Positions 14,593 to 22,691 of a stretch of 29,999 nucleotides of DNA are shown here, piece after piece. Origin of the DNA: CAXSEF01 sp964236535 (GTDB taxonomy: Bacteria > Pseudomonadota > Alphaproteobacteria > Acetobacterales > Acetobacteraceae); contig CAXSEF010000033.1 in the NCBI GenBank assembly GCA_964236535.1, positions 1-29,999 on the forward strand, read 5' to 3'. Made by a program: the position numbers and the translations under genes. A model generated the notes under the pieces. The model saw only the letters and a program-made list of their open reading frames with translations. It was not told the DNA's origin and did not search any database. Within the stretch, counting starts at the first letter, position 1. Each line of letters begins with the position of its first letter.

Positions 14593-16014
14593 TTACCGCC
14601 CCAGCCTTGGCAACCCGAGAAAGCTGCCCACTTCGAGTTCTACGAGGGCGCCGACGAACAGCGCGTGCGTGTCGTTGCTGCTCGGCGTAACGGCATTCGC
14701 CTGGTCGGGGTGCGAGATGAACTCGGCGAACGGCTTGATCGACAGCCCGGGTGCCAGCGCCACGCCGTAGTTCACCTGGTAGGAGATTTCCGTGCGGCTC
14801 GCCTGCCCCCCGCTGGATCGCGACAGCGTGCTGTCGACGCGCTCGGTGATACGAGGGTTCACGCCGAGCAGGCTGACCGCGAAGCCGGTGGTGTCGTTGG
14901 GCCGGCTGGCAAACAGCCCCTTGTCGTAGGCGCCGACGAACACGAAGCGCTGGATGTTCGGCTCGCCGCCGGTCGCCCAGTTGGCACCGCCGAACAGGGT
15001 CAGGCCGCGGTCAGTCTTGTCCGGACGGGTTACCATCTGTTGCGCCTGCACATAGACCTCGCTGAGGTCGTCATCCATCTTCGACGTGCCCCCGAACAGG
15101 GTGCGGTTGCGCCCGGAGGTGTTGAACAGCGGATCGGCGTAGCGGCCGGTGTCGTAGAAGCCGCCCACGGAAAACGCCCGCGGGTACGGGTCGTTCTTCA
15201 GGGTCGTGCGGTAGCCGAGCTGGGCGGGGATGGTGGCACCATCGGCGTAGTTGAGCCCCCAGTCCGGGCCGGGAAAGCCGCCATGGTTGGTGGTGCTCAG
15301 GATCGGCTCGTTCTCGTAGATGCCGAGGTTGGTGTAGAACGGGCCGGCGATGCGGATCTGCGCGACGGCCGCCCATGACGCCGCGAGATAGGGCGGGTAG
15401 CCGCGGTCGAAGGTGTAGGCGGCCGGTGTCCGGCACAGGCTGGTGATGAACGTGCAGTACAGCTCGGACCCGTCGAACTGGGTGTAGGCGGGAACCCGGC
15501 CGAGGCGCAGGTCGACCTGCTTGTCGAACAGGCTTTGCTGGTATGACAACTCGTTGAGACGAAAGGCCGGACCGTCGCCGGCGAAGATGCGGTTGTTCAG
15601 GTAGGAGCTGCCCGAGTAGCCGAAGAACGGTTCGCCCTGCAGGTCGGACAGCAGGAAATGAACGGCGCCGCCCTGGATCCCGGCGATGCGCGCCATGTCG
15701 AGGTCGAAGCCGAGCGTGGTGTAGCCCTCGAACGAAGCGCCCTGCTTGAGGCCGCCGCTCTCGTTGCTGAGTTCCTCCGAAAGGTCCCTGGCGATGAGGT
15801 AGATGCCGTCATCGGCCAGCGCGCGCCCGAAATCCGCGCCGACCGGCCGGAGGTTGAAGAAGTAGCCGCCCTGCGTGCCCGACGCCGGCAGGGCCTCCGG
15901 CGGTTCGATCGGGATGAGCAGCGACGGGGCGGTCGTGCCAGTCTGCGCCGTCTGGGCCCCTGCCGTCAGCGGGAACAGGATCAGGATCGCGCCCAGCAGG
16001 GCTCGGTGAAGCAT
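14593..16014 (-). CDS. OprB-type carbohydrate-selective outer-membrane porin
   Basis: A 473-residue outer-membrane beta-barrel for sugar uptake (OprB family). The signal peptide is MLHRALLGAILILFPLTAGA with cleavage near residue 20. Family segments are GVDxDF-like RPVGADFGRALADDGIYLIA, ESGGLKQGASFEGYTTLGFDLDMARIAG, the LSDLQG loop, RLNELSYQQSLF, VDLRLGRVPA, and later FLVGG-type strand repeats. The start at 16014 has AGGAG 6 bases upstream and a good signal peptide; the frame remains open to 16212 but not as a plausible protein. The C-terminus ends GLPRLGR and lacks the aromatic last residue usual for barrel insertion, which is worth noting. Degenerate repeat sequence lies upstream. Confidence 0.9.
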   Translation of the reverse strand: MLHRALLGAILILFPLTAGAQTAQTGTTAPSLLIPIEPPEALPASGTQGGYFFNLRPVGADFGRALADDGIYLIARDLSEELSNESGGLKQGASFEGYTTLGFDLDMARIAGIQGGAVHFLLSDLQGEPFFGYSGSSYLNNRIFAGDGPAFRLNELSYQQSLFDKQVDLRLGRVPAYTQFDGSELYCTFITSLCRTPAAYTFDRGYPPYLAASWAAVAQIRIAGPFYTNLGIYENEPILSTTNHGGFPGPDWGLNYADGATIPAQLGYRTTLKNDPYPRAFSVGGFYDTGRYADPLFNTSGRNRTLFGGTSKMDDDLSEVYVQAQQMVTRPDKTDRGLTLFGGANWATGGEPNIQRFVFVGAYDKGLFASRPNDTTGFAVSLLGVNPRITERVDSTLSRSSGGQASRTEISYQVNYGVALAPGLSIKPFAEFISHPDQANAVTPSSNDTHALFVGALVELEVGSFLGLPRLGR

Positions 16015-16148
16015 CGTCGTCTCCTGGAAGTTCGGCAGAGAATCGCTGCAAGAGTGTACGCCGACTGTCCTCAACTCTGGAGCATCGCATCGCATAGCAT
16101 GACGATGGCGGAACGGTTCGTTCGCGGGTGTAGGCGCCGGGCCCAGGC

Positions 16149-16345
16149 GAAGCAAGCAACGCTGGGTTCTTCCCTCCACCGCATTGCAACCGCCCAAGCA
16201 GGCCGTCGGCACCTCGCGCGGTCGACGCCCAGACCCGCCAAAGGCCGATCCTTTCGAACTACCTGCCTGAAAGGCGGGCCATCTGGCGTCCCATGCTTGC
16301 GAGGAGGCTTCTGGTGGGTCTGGGCAACGCCCGGCCTTGTCTCGC
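16149..16345. repeat. Decayed composite repeat, copy 8 (upstream of oprB, after nth)
   Basis: The forward head GCGAAGCAAGCAACGC is at about 16148. A middle part, CCCAGACCCGCCAAAGGCC, lies at 16228-16246. A reverse unit ends GGTCTGGGCAACGCCCGGCC then TTGTC near 16341. In minus-strand sense the reverse unit begins about 15 bases after the nth stop. The hairpins are largely broken, suggesting an old copy. The remaining bases 16015-16148 hold no gene. Confidence 0.6.
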
Positions 16346-16357
16346 CGACGGCCGGAG

Positions 16358-17041
16358 TCAGCGCTGCTGGCGTTGCTTGCCGAGCTTCGCGGCGCGCCGC
16401 GCCGGCGGGGCGACCAGCTTGTCGGGATACCCGCACCACGCGACGACGGGGCAGCGCCAGCACTCGGGCATGCGCGCCTTGCACACGTAGCGGCCGTGCA
16501 GGATCAGCCAGTGGTGGGCAGGGCGCAGCAGGTCGGCGGGGATGCGGGCCATGAGCGCGTCCTCGACCGCGCGGACGTCGCGGCCCGGCGCGAGGCCGGT
16601 GCGGTTGCCAAGGCGGAAGATGTGGGTGTCGACGGCCATGGTGGCCTCGCCGAACGCCACGTTCAGCACGACGTTCGCGGTCTTGCGGCCGACGCCGGGA
16701 AGTGCCTCCAGGCCGGCGCGGTCACGCGGAACCTCGCCGCCGTGGCGTTCGACCAGCATCGCCGCGAGGGCTGCGAGGTTGCGCGCCTTGGACTGCCACA
16801 GGCCGATGCTGCGGATGTACGGCGCGAGGCCATCGGCCCCGAGGACAGCCATCGCTGCGGGGGTAGGCGCCGCCGCGAACAGCGCGGGCGTCGCGCGGTT
16901 GACCGAGGCGTCGGTGGCCTGCGCGGAGAGCACGACGGCGACGAGCAGGGTGAACGGGTCGGCAAAGGCGAGCTCGGTCTGCTCGTCGCTGCTGGCGGCG
17001 GCCAGAGCTTCCAGGAAGGGCCGGATGTCGGCGTCGTTCAT
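16358..17041 (-). CDS. nth: Endonuclease III (DNA glycosylase/AP lyase)
   Basis: Base-excision repair enzyme that removes oxidised pyrimidines and nicks abasic sites. Numbering from the ATG at 17041 is three lower than from the GTG at 17050, which is the alternative start; neither has a clear ribosome site. With the longer numbering, the helix-hairpin-helix LPGVGRKTANVVL carries catalytic Lys123 and the VDTHIFR motif carries Asp141. The [4Fe-4S] cluster cysteines are Cys190, Cys197, Cys200 and Cys206 (C-x6-C-x2-C-x5-C). Length (227-230) is normal; the basic C-terminal tail (RRAAKLGKQRQQR) is common. Repeat copies lie on both sides. Confidence 0.96.
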   Translation of the reverse strand: MNDADIRPFLEALAAASSDEQTELAFADPFTLLVAVVLSAQATDASVNRATPALFAAAPTPAAMAVLGADGLAPYIRSIGLWQSKARNLAALAAMLVERHGGEVPRDRAGLEALPGVGRKTANVVLNVAFGEATMAVDTHIFRLGNRTGLAPGRDVRAVEDALMARIPADLLRPAHHWLILHGRYVCKARMPECWRCPVVAWCGYPDKLVAPPARRAAKLGKQRQQR

Positions 17042-17070
17042 GCGGGGCACGGCAGGGATCCGATACAGGC

Positions 17071-17106
17071 TGGGGCAAGGCCAGGGCTCTGCCCCTGCTT
17101 CAAGGC
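17071..17106 (+). repeat. Short repeat copy 9 in the nth 5' region
   Basis: GGGGCAAGGCCAGGGCTCTG followed by CCCCTGCTTCAAGG: head plus the first hairpin (CAGGGC/GCCCCTG with a bulge) only. It lies 30 bases before the nth start codon, so it would be transcribed in the nth leader. Confidence 0.6.
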
Positions 17107-17154
17107 GCCGACCCGTCGGGAGCCGGGCTCGCGGATGTCCTGAGCGTGACCGGC

Positions 17155-17291
17155 CAGGCCAGCAAGGCCAGAGGCTCTGCCTCTGGACTCCGCCAAAGGC
17201 TAGCCTTTGGAATCCCTGTGCCTAGGGAAGAGGTTTCCACAGGCCCCAGGCCTTTGGCGGGTCTGAGCGGAGGGAGAGCCCGGCCTTGCTT
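17155..17291 (+). repeat. Composite inverted repeat, copy 10 (best-preserved pair)
   Basis: The forward unit has perfect hairpins CCAGAGGC TCT GCCTCTGG (17168-17186) and CCAAAGGC TA GCCTTTGG (17193-17210). A reverse unit follows (17225-17291), running from GGTTTCCACAGGCC to the tail GAGAGCCCGGCCTTGCTTC. The reverse complement of this second unit reads as a GGGC-type copy, so the element is a head-out pair of two subtypes. Confidence 0.85.
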
Positions 17292-17354
17292 CACTTACAG
17301 GTCAATGCCTGGGACGACTGGTACAGGGCCCCGAGGAAGAATTCCAACGACGTC

Positions 17355-17412
17355 CGTCCCTGGCGGGCCTCAGCCTCGAAGCGGGGGGTCGAAGCCAGCC
17401 CCGCTTGCCTCC
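17355..17412 (-). repeat. Degenerate repeat directly after the SUOX-like gene stop
   Basis: On the minus strand the stop TGA (17415-17413) is followed at once by GGAGGCAAGCGGGGCTGG and, further on, GAGGCCCGCCAGGG. The head and the GGGC arm are recognisable but the hairpins are altered. The gap between this and the composite copy at 17291 has no gene. Confidence 0.45.
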
Positions 17413-17964
17413 TCAGGGCGCGCTGACGGTGATCCGGACCAGGTCGTGCACACCGCGGCCGCCGCGATGGTCCCCCGGCACGACGACCCGCAGGTGCCCC
17501 GCTCCCAGCGGCGCTCCGTCCATGCGTTCGGCGACGATGACCTGCTTGCCCTCGAACTCGGGCGAGATCTCGCCGAGTGCGAGCACCGCCACGTAGCCGT
17601 CCTGCCCGGTCAGGGTGACCGTCTGGCGGGTCTGGTCGTGCATGTGGGCCGGATCGATGGCGCCCGCCTTGCCGAGCACCGCCCACAGCAGCGGCCCCTC
17701 GAACCGCGCCTCCTGCGCCCCGTGCCCGACCGGCTGCGTGAGCGGCACTGCGGGCAGCGCCGCGAGCTGTTCGTCGGTCAGGCGCTGCATGGCGCCGGCG
17801 TCGTGCACGACCACGAGCACCTGCGCGGCGTCCGGCGCGGCCCCGGACTCCGCTGGCGCGGCCCCGGACTCCGCTGGCGCGGCACAGGCCGGGCCGGCAA
17901 GGCAGGCAACGAACGCAAGGCAGGTCGCACCCGTCGCCCGGATCACGGGCAGGCTTCTGGTCAT
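17413..17964 (-). CDS. Small secreted SUOX-fold (molybdopterin-oxidoreductase-like) protein without Mo ligand
   Basis: A 183-residue exported protein. It starts MTRSLPVIRATGATCLAFVA and has a signal peptide to about residue 28 (ACA/AP). A short low-complexity piece follows, made by a 21-base tandem repeat (AAPAESG twice plus a partial unit, at 17834-17883). The rest (FEGPLLWAVLGKAG, DGYVAVLALGEISPEFEG, VIVAERMDG, HLRVVVPGDHRGGRGVHDL, VRITV) resembles the core of sulfite-oxidase/YedY molybdopterin-binding domains. The mature part has no cysteine, so the usual Mo-ligating Cys is absent; it is probably a non-catalytic relative. ATG 17964 has GGAG 8 bases upstream. Such small proteins are often annotated 'molybdopterin-dependent oxidoreductase'; the true role is unknown. 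Confidence 0.75.
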   Translation of the reverse strand: MTRSLPVIRATGATCLAFVACLAGPACAAPAESGAAPAESGAAPDAAQVLVVVHDAGAMQRLTDEQLAALPAVPLTQPVGHGAQEARFEGPLLWAVLGKAGAIDPAHMHDQTRQTVTLTGQDGYVAVLALGEISPEFEGKQVIVAERMDGAPLGAGHLRVVVPGDHRGGRGVHDLVRITVSAP

Positions 17965-18006
17965 GAGGGTGGCTCCGATGTCGTGGCGCGCCCGGCGCCG
18001 CAGGCC

Positions 18007-18022
18007 GCACTTGACCAAGTGC
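18007..18022. promoter_or_regulatory. 16-bp palindrome in a divergent promoter region
   Basis: GCACTTG AC CAAGTGC has perfect 7-base arms with a 2-base spacer. It lies 43 bases upstream of the SUOX-like start (minus) and 179 bases upstream of the transporter start (plus). The size and symmetry suit an operator for a dimeric repressor. No promoter boxes could be assigned, so this is a candidate only. Confidence 0.35.
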
Positions 18023-18200
18023 CGCGACGTGGCGCAACCGCCGGGGCGCGACCGGCAGCGCCCGGGAACGGAATCGGACGGCCGCACGGCTGATGCAGGG
18101 CCGCCTGGGCCGCTCCAGGCACAACAAGGCGTCGCCTGCTGCCTTGACGCCCCGCCCACGATGAAGCTGGCTGCGGGTGGTCCAAGCCCCGGAGATGCGC

Positions 18201-19574
18201 ATGATCGACCCGGGCGCGGCCCGCGACCCGTTGGCCACGGACGGGCTTTCGACCGTGGCCCGGGTGCGGGCGATCCTGGCCAGCTCGTCGGGCAACCTCG
18301 TCGAATGGTTCGACTTCTACGTCTACGCGTTCGGTGCGATCTACTTCTCCGCGGCGTTCTTCCCGGCCGGCGATCCGACGACGCAGCTGCTGCAGACGTC
18401 GGGCGTGTTCGCTGCCGGCTTCCTGATGCGCCCGATCGGCGGCTGGTTCTTCGGCCGGTTCGCCGATCGCCGCGGCCGCCGGGCGTCCATGCTGCTCTCG
18501 GTGCTGCTGATGTGTGCCGGCTCGCTGGCGATCGCGCTGCTGCCGACCGCCGCAACGATCGGCCGCGCCGCCGCGGTGATCCTCCTGCTGGCCCGGTTGC
18601 TGCAGGGCTTCTCGGTCGGCGGCGAATACGGCACCAGCGCCACCTACATGTCCGAGGTGGCGCTGGACGGCCGGCGCGGCTTCTTCGCCTCGTTCCAGTA
18701 CGTGACGCTGATCGGCGGCCAGCTGCTCGCCTCGACGAGCATCCTGTCGCTGCAGCAGGTGCTCGACCCGGCGCAGATGCGCGCCTGGGGCTGGCGCATC
18801 CCCTTCGCCCTGGGCGCAGTGCTGGCGCTGACCGCGCTGTGGCTGAGGCGCACGCTGCCCGAGAGCATCCGCACCGGGGAACCGGTGCAGCGCGGCGCCG
18901 GGAGCCTCGCGCTGCTGGCGCGCAACGCCCGGGCGTTCTGGCAGGTGGTCGGGCTGACGGCAGGCGGCTCGCTCGCGTTCTACACCTGGACGACGTATGC
19001 GGAGAAATACCTGGTCAACACCGCCGGGATGGACCCGCGCACCGCCGGCTGGGTGATGACGCTGGCACTGGCGGGTGCCATGGCGACCCAGCCGCTGTTC
19101 GGCGCGCTGTCGGACCGGATCGGGCGGCGGTCGTCGCTGCTGTGCTTCGCCGTGCTCTCGACAGGCGCCACGGTACCGTTGCTGCGCACGGTCGCCACGA
19201 CAGGACACTCGCCCTGGCTGGCGCTGCTGCTGGTGTCGGCGGCGCTGGCGGTGAACAGCTTCTACACGTCGATCGCCGGGCTGGTGAAGGCGGAGATGTT
19301 TCCCACCGAAGTGCGCGCGCTGGGGGTGGGGCTGGCCTATGCGGTGGCGAACTCGGCGTTCGGCGGCTCGGCGGAGTACGTGGCGCTGCGGCTGAAGACG
19401 GCCGGGGTCGCGGGCTGGTTCGCCTGGTACGCGACGGCCATGGCCGCGGTGGCGCTCCTGGTGGTGCTGGGCATGCGCGACAGCGGGCGGCACGGATTCC
19501 TGGGCAAGGGGCTCGCCGGAAACGCGCACAAGGCCGGGCCGGAAGATCCGCGTCCGCAGTCCGCCGGCGCCTGA
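18201..19574 (+). CDS. MFS transporter, metabolite:H+ symporter (KgtP/MHS-like)
   Basis: Inner-membrane secondary transporter of 457 residues with about 12 hydrophobic helices. The MHS-family signature is present: SSGNLVEWFDFYVYAFGAIYF in helix 1, GGWFFGRFADRRGRR between helices 2 and 3, RLLQGFSVGGEYGTSATYMSE, and WRIPFALGAVLALTALWLRRTLPES before the central loop. LFGALSDRIGRR repeats the motif in the second half. Relatives carry alpha-ketoglutarate and other dicarboxylates or compatible solutes; the substrate here cannot be told. The ATG at 18201 is chosen for GGAG with 6-base spacing; in-frame GTG 18177 and ATG 18195 are less likely. It converges on ftsK with only 40 bases between stops. 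Confidence 0.92.
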   Translation: MIDPGAARDPLATDGLSTVARVRAILASSSGNLVEWFDFYVYAFGAIYFSAAFFPAGDPTTQLLQTSGVFAAGFLMRPIGGWFFGRFADRRGRRASMLLSVLLMCAGSLAIALLPTAATIGRAAAVILLLARLLQGFSVGGEYGTSATYMSEVALDGRRGFFASFQYVTLIGGQLLASTSILSLQQVLDPAQMRAWGWRIPFALGAVLALTALWLRRTLPESIRTGEPVQRGAGSLALLARNARAFWQVVGLTAGGSLAFYTWTTYAEKYLVNTAGMDPRTAGWVMTLALAGAMATQPLFGALSDRIGRRSSLLCFAVLSTGATVPLLRTVATTGHSPWLALLLVSAALAVNSFYTSIAGLVKAEMFPTEVRALGVGLAYAVANSAFGGSAEYVALRLKTAGVAGWFAWYATAMAAVALLVVLGMRDSGRHGFLGKGLAGNAHKAGPEDPRPQSAGA

Positions 19575-19614
19575 TGTGCGGCTGGTTGAGCGATCGACGC
19601 CCCGGCCGGCGCGG

Positions 19615-22410
19615 CTAGTCGTCGCTGCGCCGGGTCAGCACCTCGCGCCGGCCCACGTGGTTCGCCGGAGTGATGATCCCCTCCTTCTCCATCTGCTCGA
19701 TCAGCTTGGCCGCCCGGTTGTAGCCGATCGCCAGATGCCGCTGCAGGAAGCTCGTGCTGGCCTTGCCCTCGCGTGAGACGATGTCGACCGCCTGGTCGAA
19801 CAGACCCTTCTCGCCGTCCCCGGCGGCCGCGATCCCCGACAGCGCCGCGTTGGCGCCGTCGTCGTCGGCCTCGCCGTCGGTGACCTCGTCGAGGTAGGCG
19901 GGCTCGCCCTGCGCGCGCAGGAACGCCACGACGTCCTCCACCTCGCGGTCGCCCACGAACGGCCCGTGCACCCGCCCGATCCGCCCGCCGCCCTGCATGT
20001 AGAGCAGGTCGCCCTGGCCGAGCAGCTGCTCGGCGCCCTGCTCGCCGAGGATGGTGCGGCTGTCGAACTTCGAGATCACCTGGTAGCTGATCCGGGTGGG
20101 GAAGTTGGCCTTGATGGTGCCGGTGATCACGTCGACCGACGGCCGCTGCGTCGCCATGATCACGTGGATGCCCGCAGCACGCGCCATCTGCGCAAGCCGC
20201 TGGATCGCCGCCTCGATCTCCTTGCCGGCGGTCATCATCAGGTCGGCCATCTCGTCGATGACCACGACCAGGAACGGCAGCGTCTCCAGCGCCAGCGCCT
20301 GCTCCTCGAACACCGGGCGCCCGGTCTCGGAGTCGAAGCCGGTCTGTACGCGGCGGGTGACGATCTCGCCCTTGGCGGCGGCCTCGCTGACCCGGTCGTT
20401 GTAGCCGCCGACGTTGCGCACCCCGAGCTGGCTCATCGCCCGGTAGCGCCGCTCCATCTCGCGCACCGTCCACTTCAGCGCGGTGACCGCCTTGGCGGGC
20501 TCGGTGACCACCGGCGCCATCAGGTGCGGAATGCCGTCATACACCGACAGCTCCAGCATCTTGGGGTCGATCAGGATCATCCGGCACTGCTCGGGGCTGA
20601 GGCGGAACAGCAGGCTGAGGATCATCGCGTTGATGCCGACCGACTTGCCCGAGCCGGTGGTCCCGGCGACCAGCAGATGCGGCATCCGGGCGAGGTCGGC
20701 GACGATGGGCAGGCCGGCGATGTCCTTGCCCAGCGCCAGCGCCAAACGCGAAGGGTGGCGGGTCCATTCCGCGGCACCGATCAGCTCGCTGAGGAACACC
20801 GTCTCGCGGAAGCTGTTGGGCACCTCGATGCCGATGACGTTGCGCCCGGGGACGGTGGCGATACGCACCGCGGTGACGGACAGGCTGCGCGCGATGTCGT
20901 CGGCGAGCCCGATGACGCGGGCGGAGCGGATACCGGGTGCCGGCTCCAGTTCGTAAAGGGTGACCACCGGGCCGGGACGGATCTCGCGAATCGCGCCCTG
21001 CACGCCGTAGTCGGACAGCACGGTCTCCAGCAGCCGGGCGTTGACCTGCAGCGCGTCGTCGCTGGGTCCGGTCCCGCCGCGCTCCGGCGGCGGCTTGAGC
21101 AGCGACAGCGGCGGGAAGCGCCAGCCGCCCTCCACCGGCGCGGGTTCGTCACGCGGCGCGATCGACGGCGCGGCGGGGCGAGGCGCAATGACGCGCAGAG
21201 CGCCGGCGACGCGGCCGCGCATGGTGGGCGCGACCGGGACGGCGGCCGGAGCCGCCGCGGGCTCGGCCGCGCTGCCCTGGGTGTCGCCCGGTGTGACCGC
21301 ATCGCCACGCGCGGCATCCACACGCGGGTCTGACGGCGGGCGGGGAATCGCGGGCAGGGCATCGCGCCCGCGCTCGCCGCCGGGAGCGGGCTGCACGTCG
21401 TCGCGGGCGTCGTCCGCGGCACCCCCCCAGGCCGAGCCCCAGATTGCCGCACCCGAGCCCGCCGCACCCGAGCCCGCCACATCCAACCCTGGCTTGCCCG
21501 ACCCCGGCATCCCGGCAGCGCCCGCCGCCGCGCCGTCCGCCTCGTCGGCCATCGGCTCGCGCGGCAGCAGCGCCGCGAGGCTGGGGCGGCCACTCGCCCG
21601 GGCCGGGCCGGGCCGGGCCGGGCCGCTCGGGTGCGGCGGCCGGTCCAGCGTGCGCAAGGCCAGCGATGCGGCCGCCTCCGGCAACGCCGCCGCGAAGCGG
21701 AACCCGGCGGCGCCCCGTTCCCACGCCACGAAGCCGCCATGCGCCACGCCGGCCACCGCCCGCCAGACCCCGCGCGCCGCGGCACGCCACTCCGTCGGCG
21801 CGATGCCCAGCCCGGCCAGCACCAGGGTGAGTGCTGCGGCGAGCGTCACCACCCAGACCACGCCCTCGCCAAGCGGTCCGAACGCATCTCGCGCGCGCTC
21901 CAGCAGATCGAGCCCCAGCACCCGGCCGGCGGCGCCGCCAGGCCCTGCGCTGGTCGGCCAGGCCAGTCCCGGGCCCTGTCCCTGGGCGGGAAGAGTGCCC
22001 AGCGCGGCGCCCAGCACCGGCAGCGCCGCCAGCGTGGCGGCGATCCGCATCCCGGCGCGGCCGGACTGTGGCGCCGGGCCGCGCGTGGCGATCGACCACG
22101 CCCAGGCCAGCATCGCCACGCCGGGCAGCAGCCCTGCCAGGCCGAACCCCTGCAGCAGCAGGTCGGCGAGCACGGCGCCGGCCGGCCCCACGAGGTTGGT
22201 CGCGTGCACCGACGTCGCGGTGTTGAGCGACGGGTCGCGCGGATTGTAGCTGGTCAGCGCCACCAGCAGGGTCACGCCCGCAAGGCCGAGCACCAGGCCG
22301 CCCAGCTCCACCAGCCGCCGCCGCGCCAGCGCCCGGATCTGCGGCGAGGCGAGACTCTCCGCGCCGGCGGGGCCGGTGCGGTCTCGGCGGCTCTGGGCAA
22401 GCGAGGCCAT
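19615..22410 (-). CDS. ftsK: DNA translocase FtsK
   Basis: Septal DNA pump that clears chromosome ends and activates XerCD recombination at dif. In the 931-residue protein, four membrane helices span about residues 34-205 (for example VLGLAGVTLLVALTSY and VVWVVTLAAALTLVLAG). A Gly/Ala/Pro-rich linker runs from about 235 to 470, including short tandem units from repeated DNA near 21459-21478 and 21600-21620. The RecA-like motor has Walker A GTTGSGKSV (Lys589) and Walker B VVVIDEMADLM (Asp719), with MATQRPSVDVITGTIKANFP. The C-terminal gamma winged helix (about 865-925) has ASTSFLQRHLAIGYNRAA, the DNA-reading part that recognises KOPS. GGAG lies 9 bases before the ATG. Complete and probably functional. 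Confidence 0.97.
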   Translation of the reverse strand: MASLAQSRRDRTGPAGAESLASPQIRALARRRLVELGGLVLGLAGVTLLVALTSYNPRDPSLNTATSVHATNLVGPAGAVLADLLLQGFGLAGLLPGVAMLAWAWSIATRGPAPQSGRAGMRIAATLAALPVLGAALGTLPAQGQGPGLAWPTSAGPGGAAGRVLGLDLLERARDAFGPLGEGVVWVVTLAAALTLVLAGLGIAPTEWRAAARGVWRAVAGVAHGGFVAWERGAAGFRFAAALPEAAASLALRTLDRPPHPSGPARPGPARASGRPSLAALLPREPMADEADGAAAGAAGMPGSGKPGLDVAGSGAAGSGAAIWGSAWGGAADDARDDVQPAPGGERGRDALPAIPRPPSDPRVDAARGDAVTPGDTQGSAAEPAAAPAAVPVAPTMRGRVAGALRVIAPRPAAPSIAPRDEPAPVEGGWRFPPLSLLKPPPERGGTGPSDDALQVNARLLETVLSDYGVQGAIREIRPGPVVTLYELEPAPGIRSARVIGLADDIARSLSVTAVRIATVPGRNVIGIEVPNSFRETVFLSELIGAAEWTRHPSRLALALGKDIAGLPIVADLARMPHLLVAGTTGSGKSVGINAMILSLLFRLSPEQCRMILIDPKMLELSVYDGIPHLMAPVVTEPAKAVTALKWTVREMERRYRAMSQLGVRNVGGYNDRVSEAAAKGEIVTRRVQTGFDSETGRPVFEEQALALETLPFLVVVIDEMADLMMTAGKEIEAAIQRLAQMARAAGIHVIMATQRPSVDVITGTIKANFPTRISYQVISKFDSRTILGEQGAEQLLGQGDLLYMQGGGRIGRVHGPFVGDREVEDVVAFLRAQGEPAYLDEVTDGEADDDGANAALSGIAAAGDGEKGLFDQAVDIVSREGKASTSFLQRHLAIGYNRAAKLIEQMEKEGIITPANHVGRREVLTRRSDD

Positions 22411-22479
22411 GCGGCACGGCTCCGGTCACGCGCCGCATGCCGCGGCGTCCATGCGGTTGCCTATACCACGCCCGATGGG

Positions 22480-22634
22480 GAGAAAGGCCAGAGGCCCCCT
22501 CCTGCAAGACGCAACCGCGCGAAGGCCAAGCCCCGCACATTTCCACGCGCCGTCAGCAGGGGACATCAGGGTACGGTTGCCGAAGGCTCCGCCCTTTGGC
22601 GGGTCCGGGCAGGGCGCAGCCTCGCTTCCTCCCG
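22480..22634. repeat. Partly decayed composite repeat, copy 11 (ftsK / FAD-gene divergent gap)
   Basis: The forward remnant AAAGGCCAGAGGCCCCCT is at about 22483. The reverse unit at 22581-22627 runs from GAAGGCTCCGCCCTTTGGCG to GGCGCAGCCTCGCTTC; reverse-complemented it matches the GACCCGCCAAAGGGC type. It sits between divergent starts, so any promoter for either gene overlaps or flanks it. Confidence 0.6.
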
Positions 22635-22691
22635 GCCTTGCGCAGCCGCCCCCCAGCCCCGATCTCCGCGCCTCGCCACGAAAGCCGCCCG

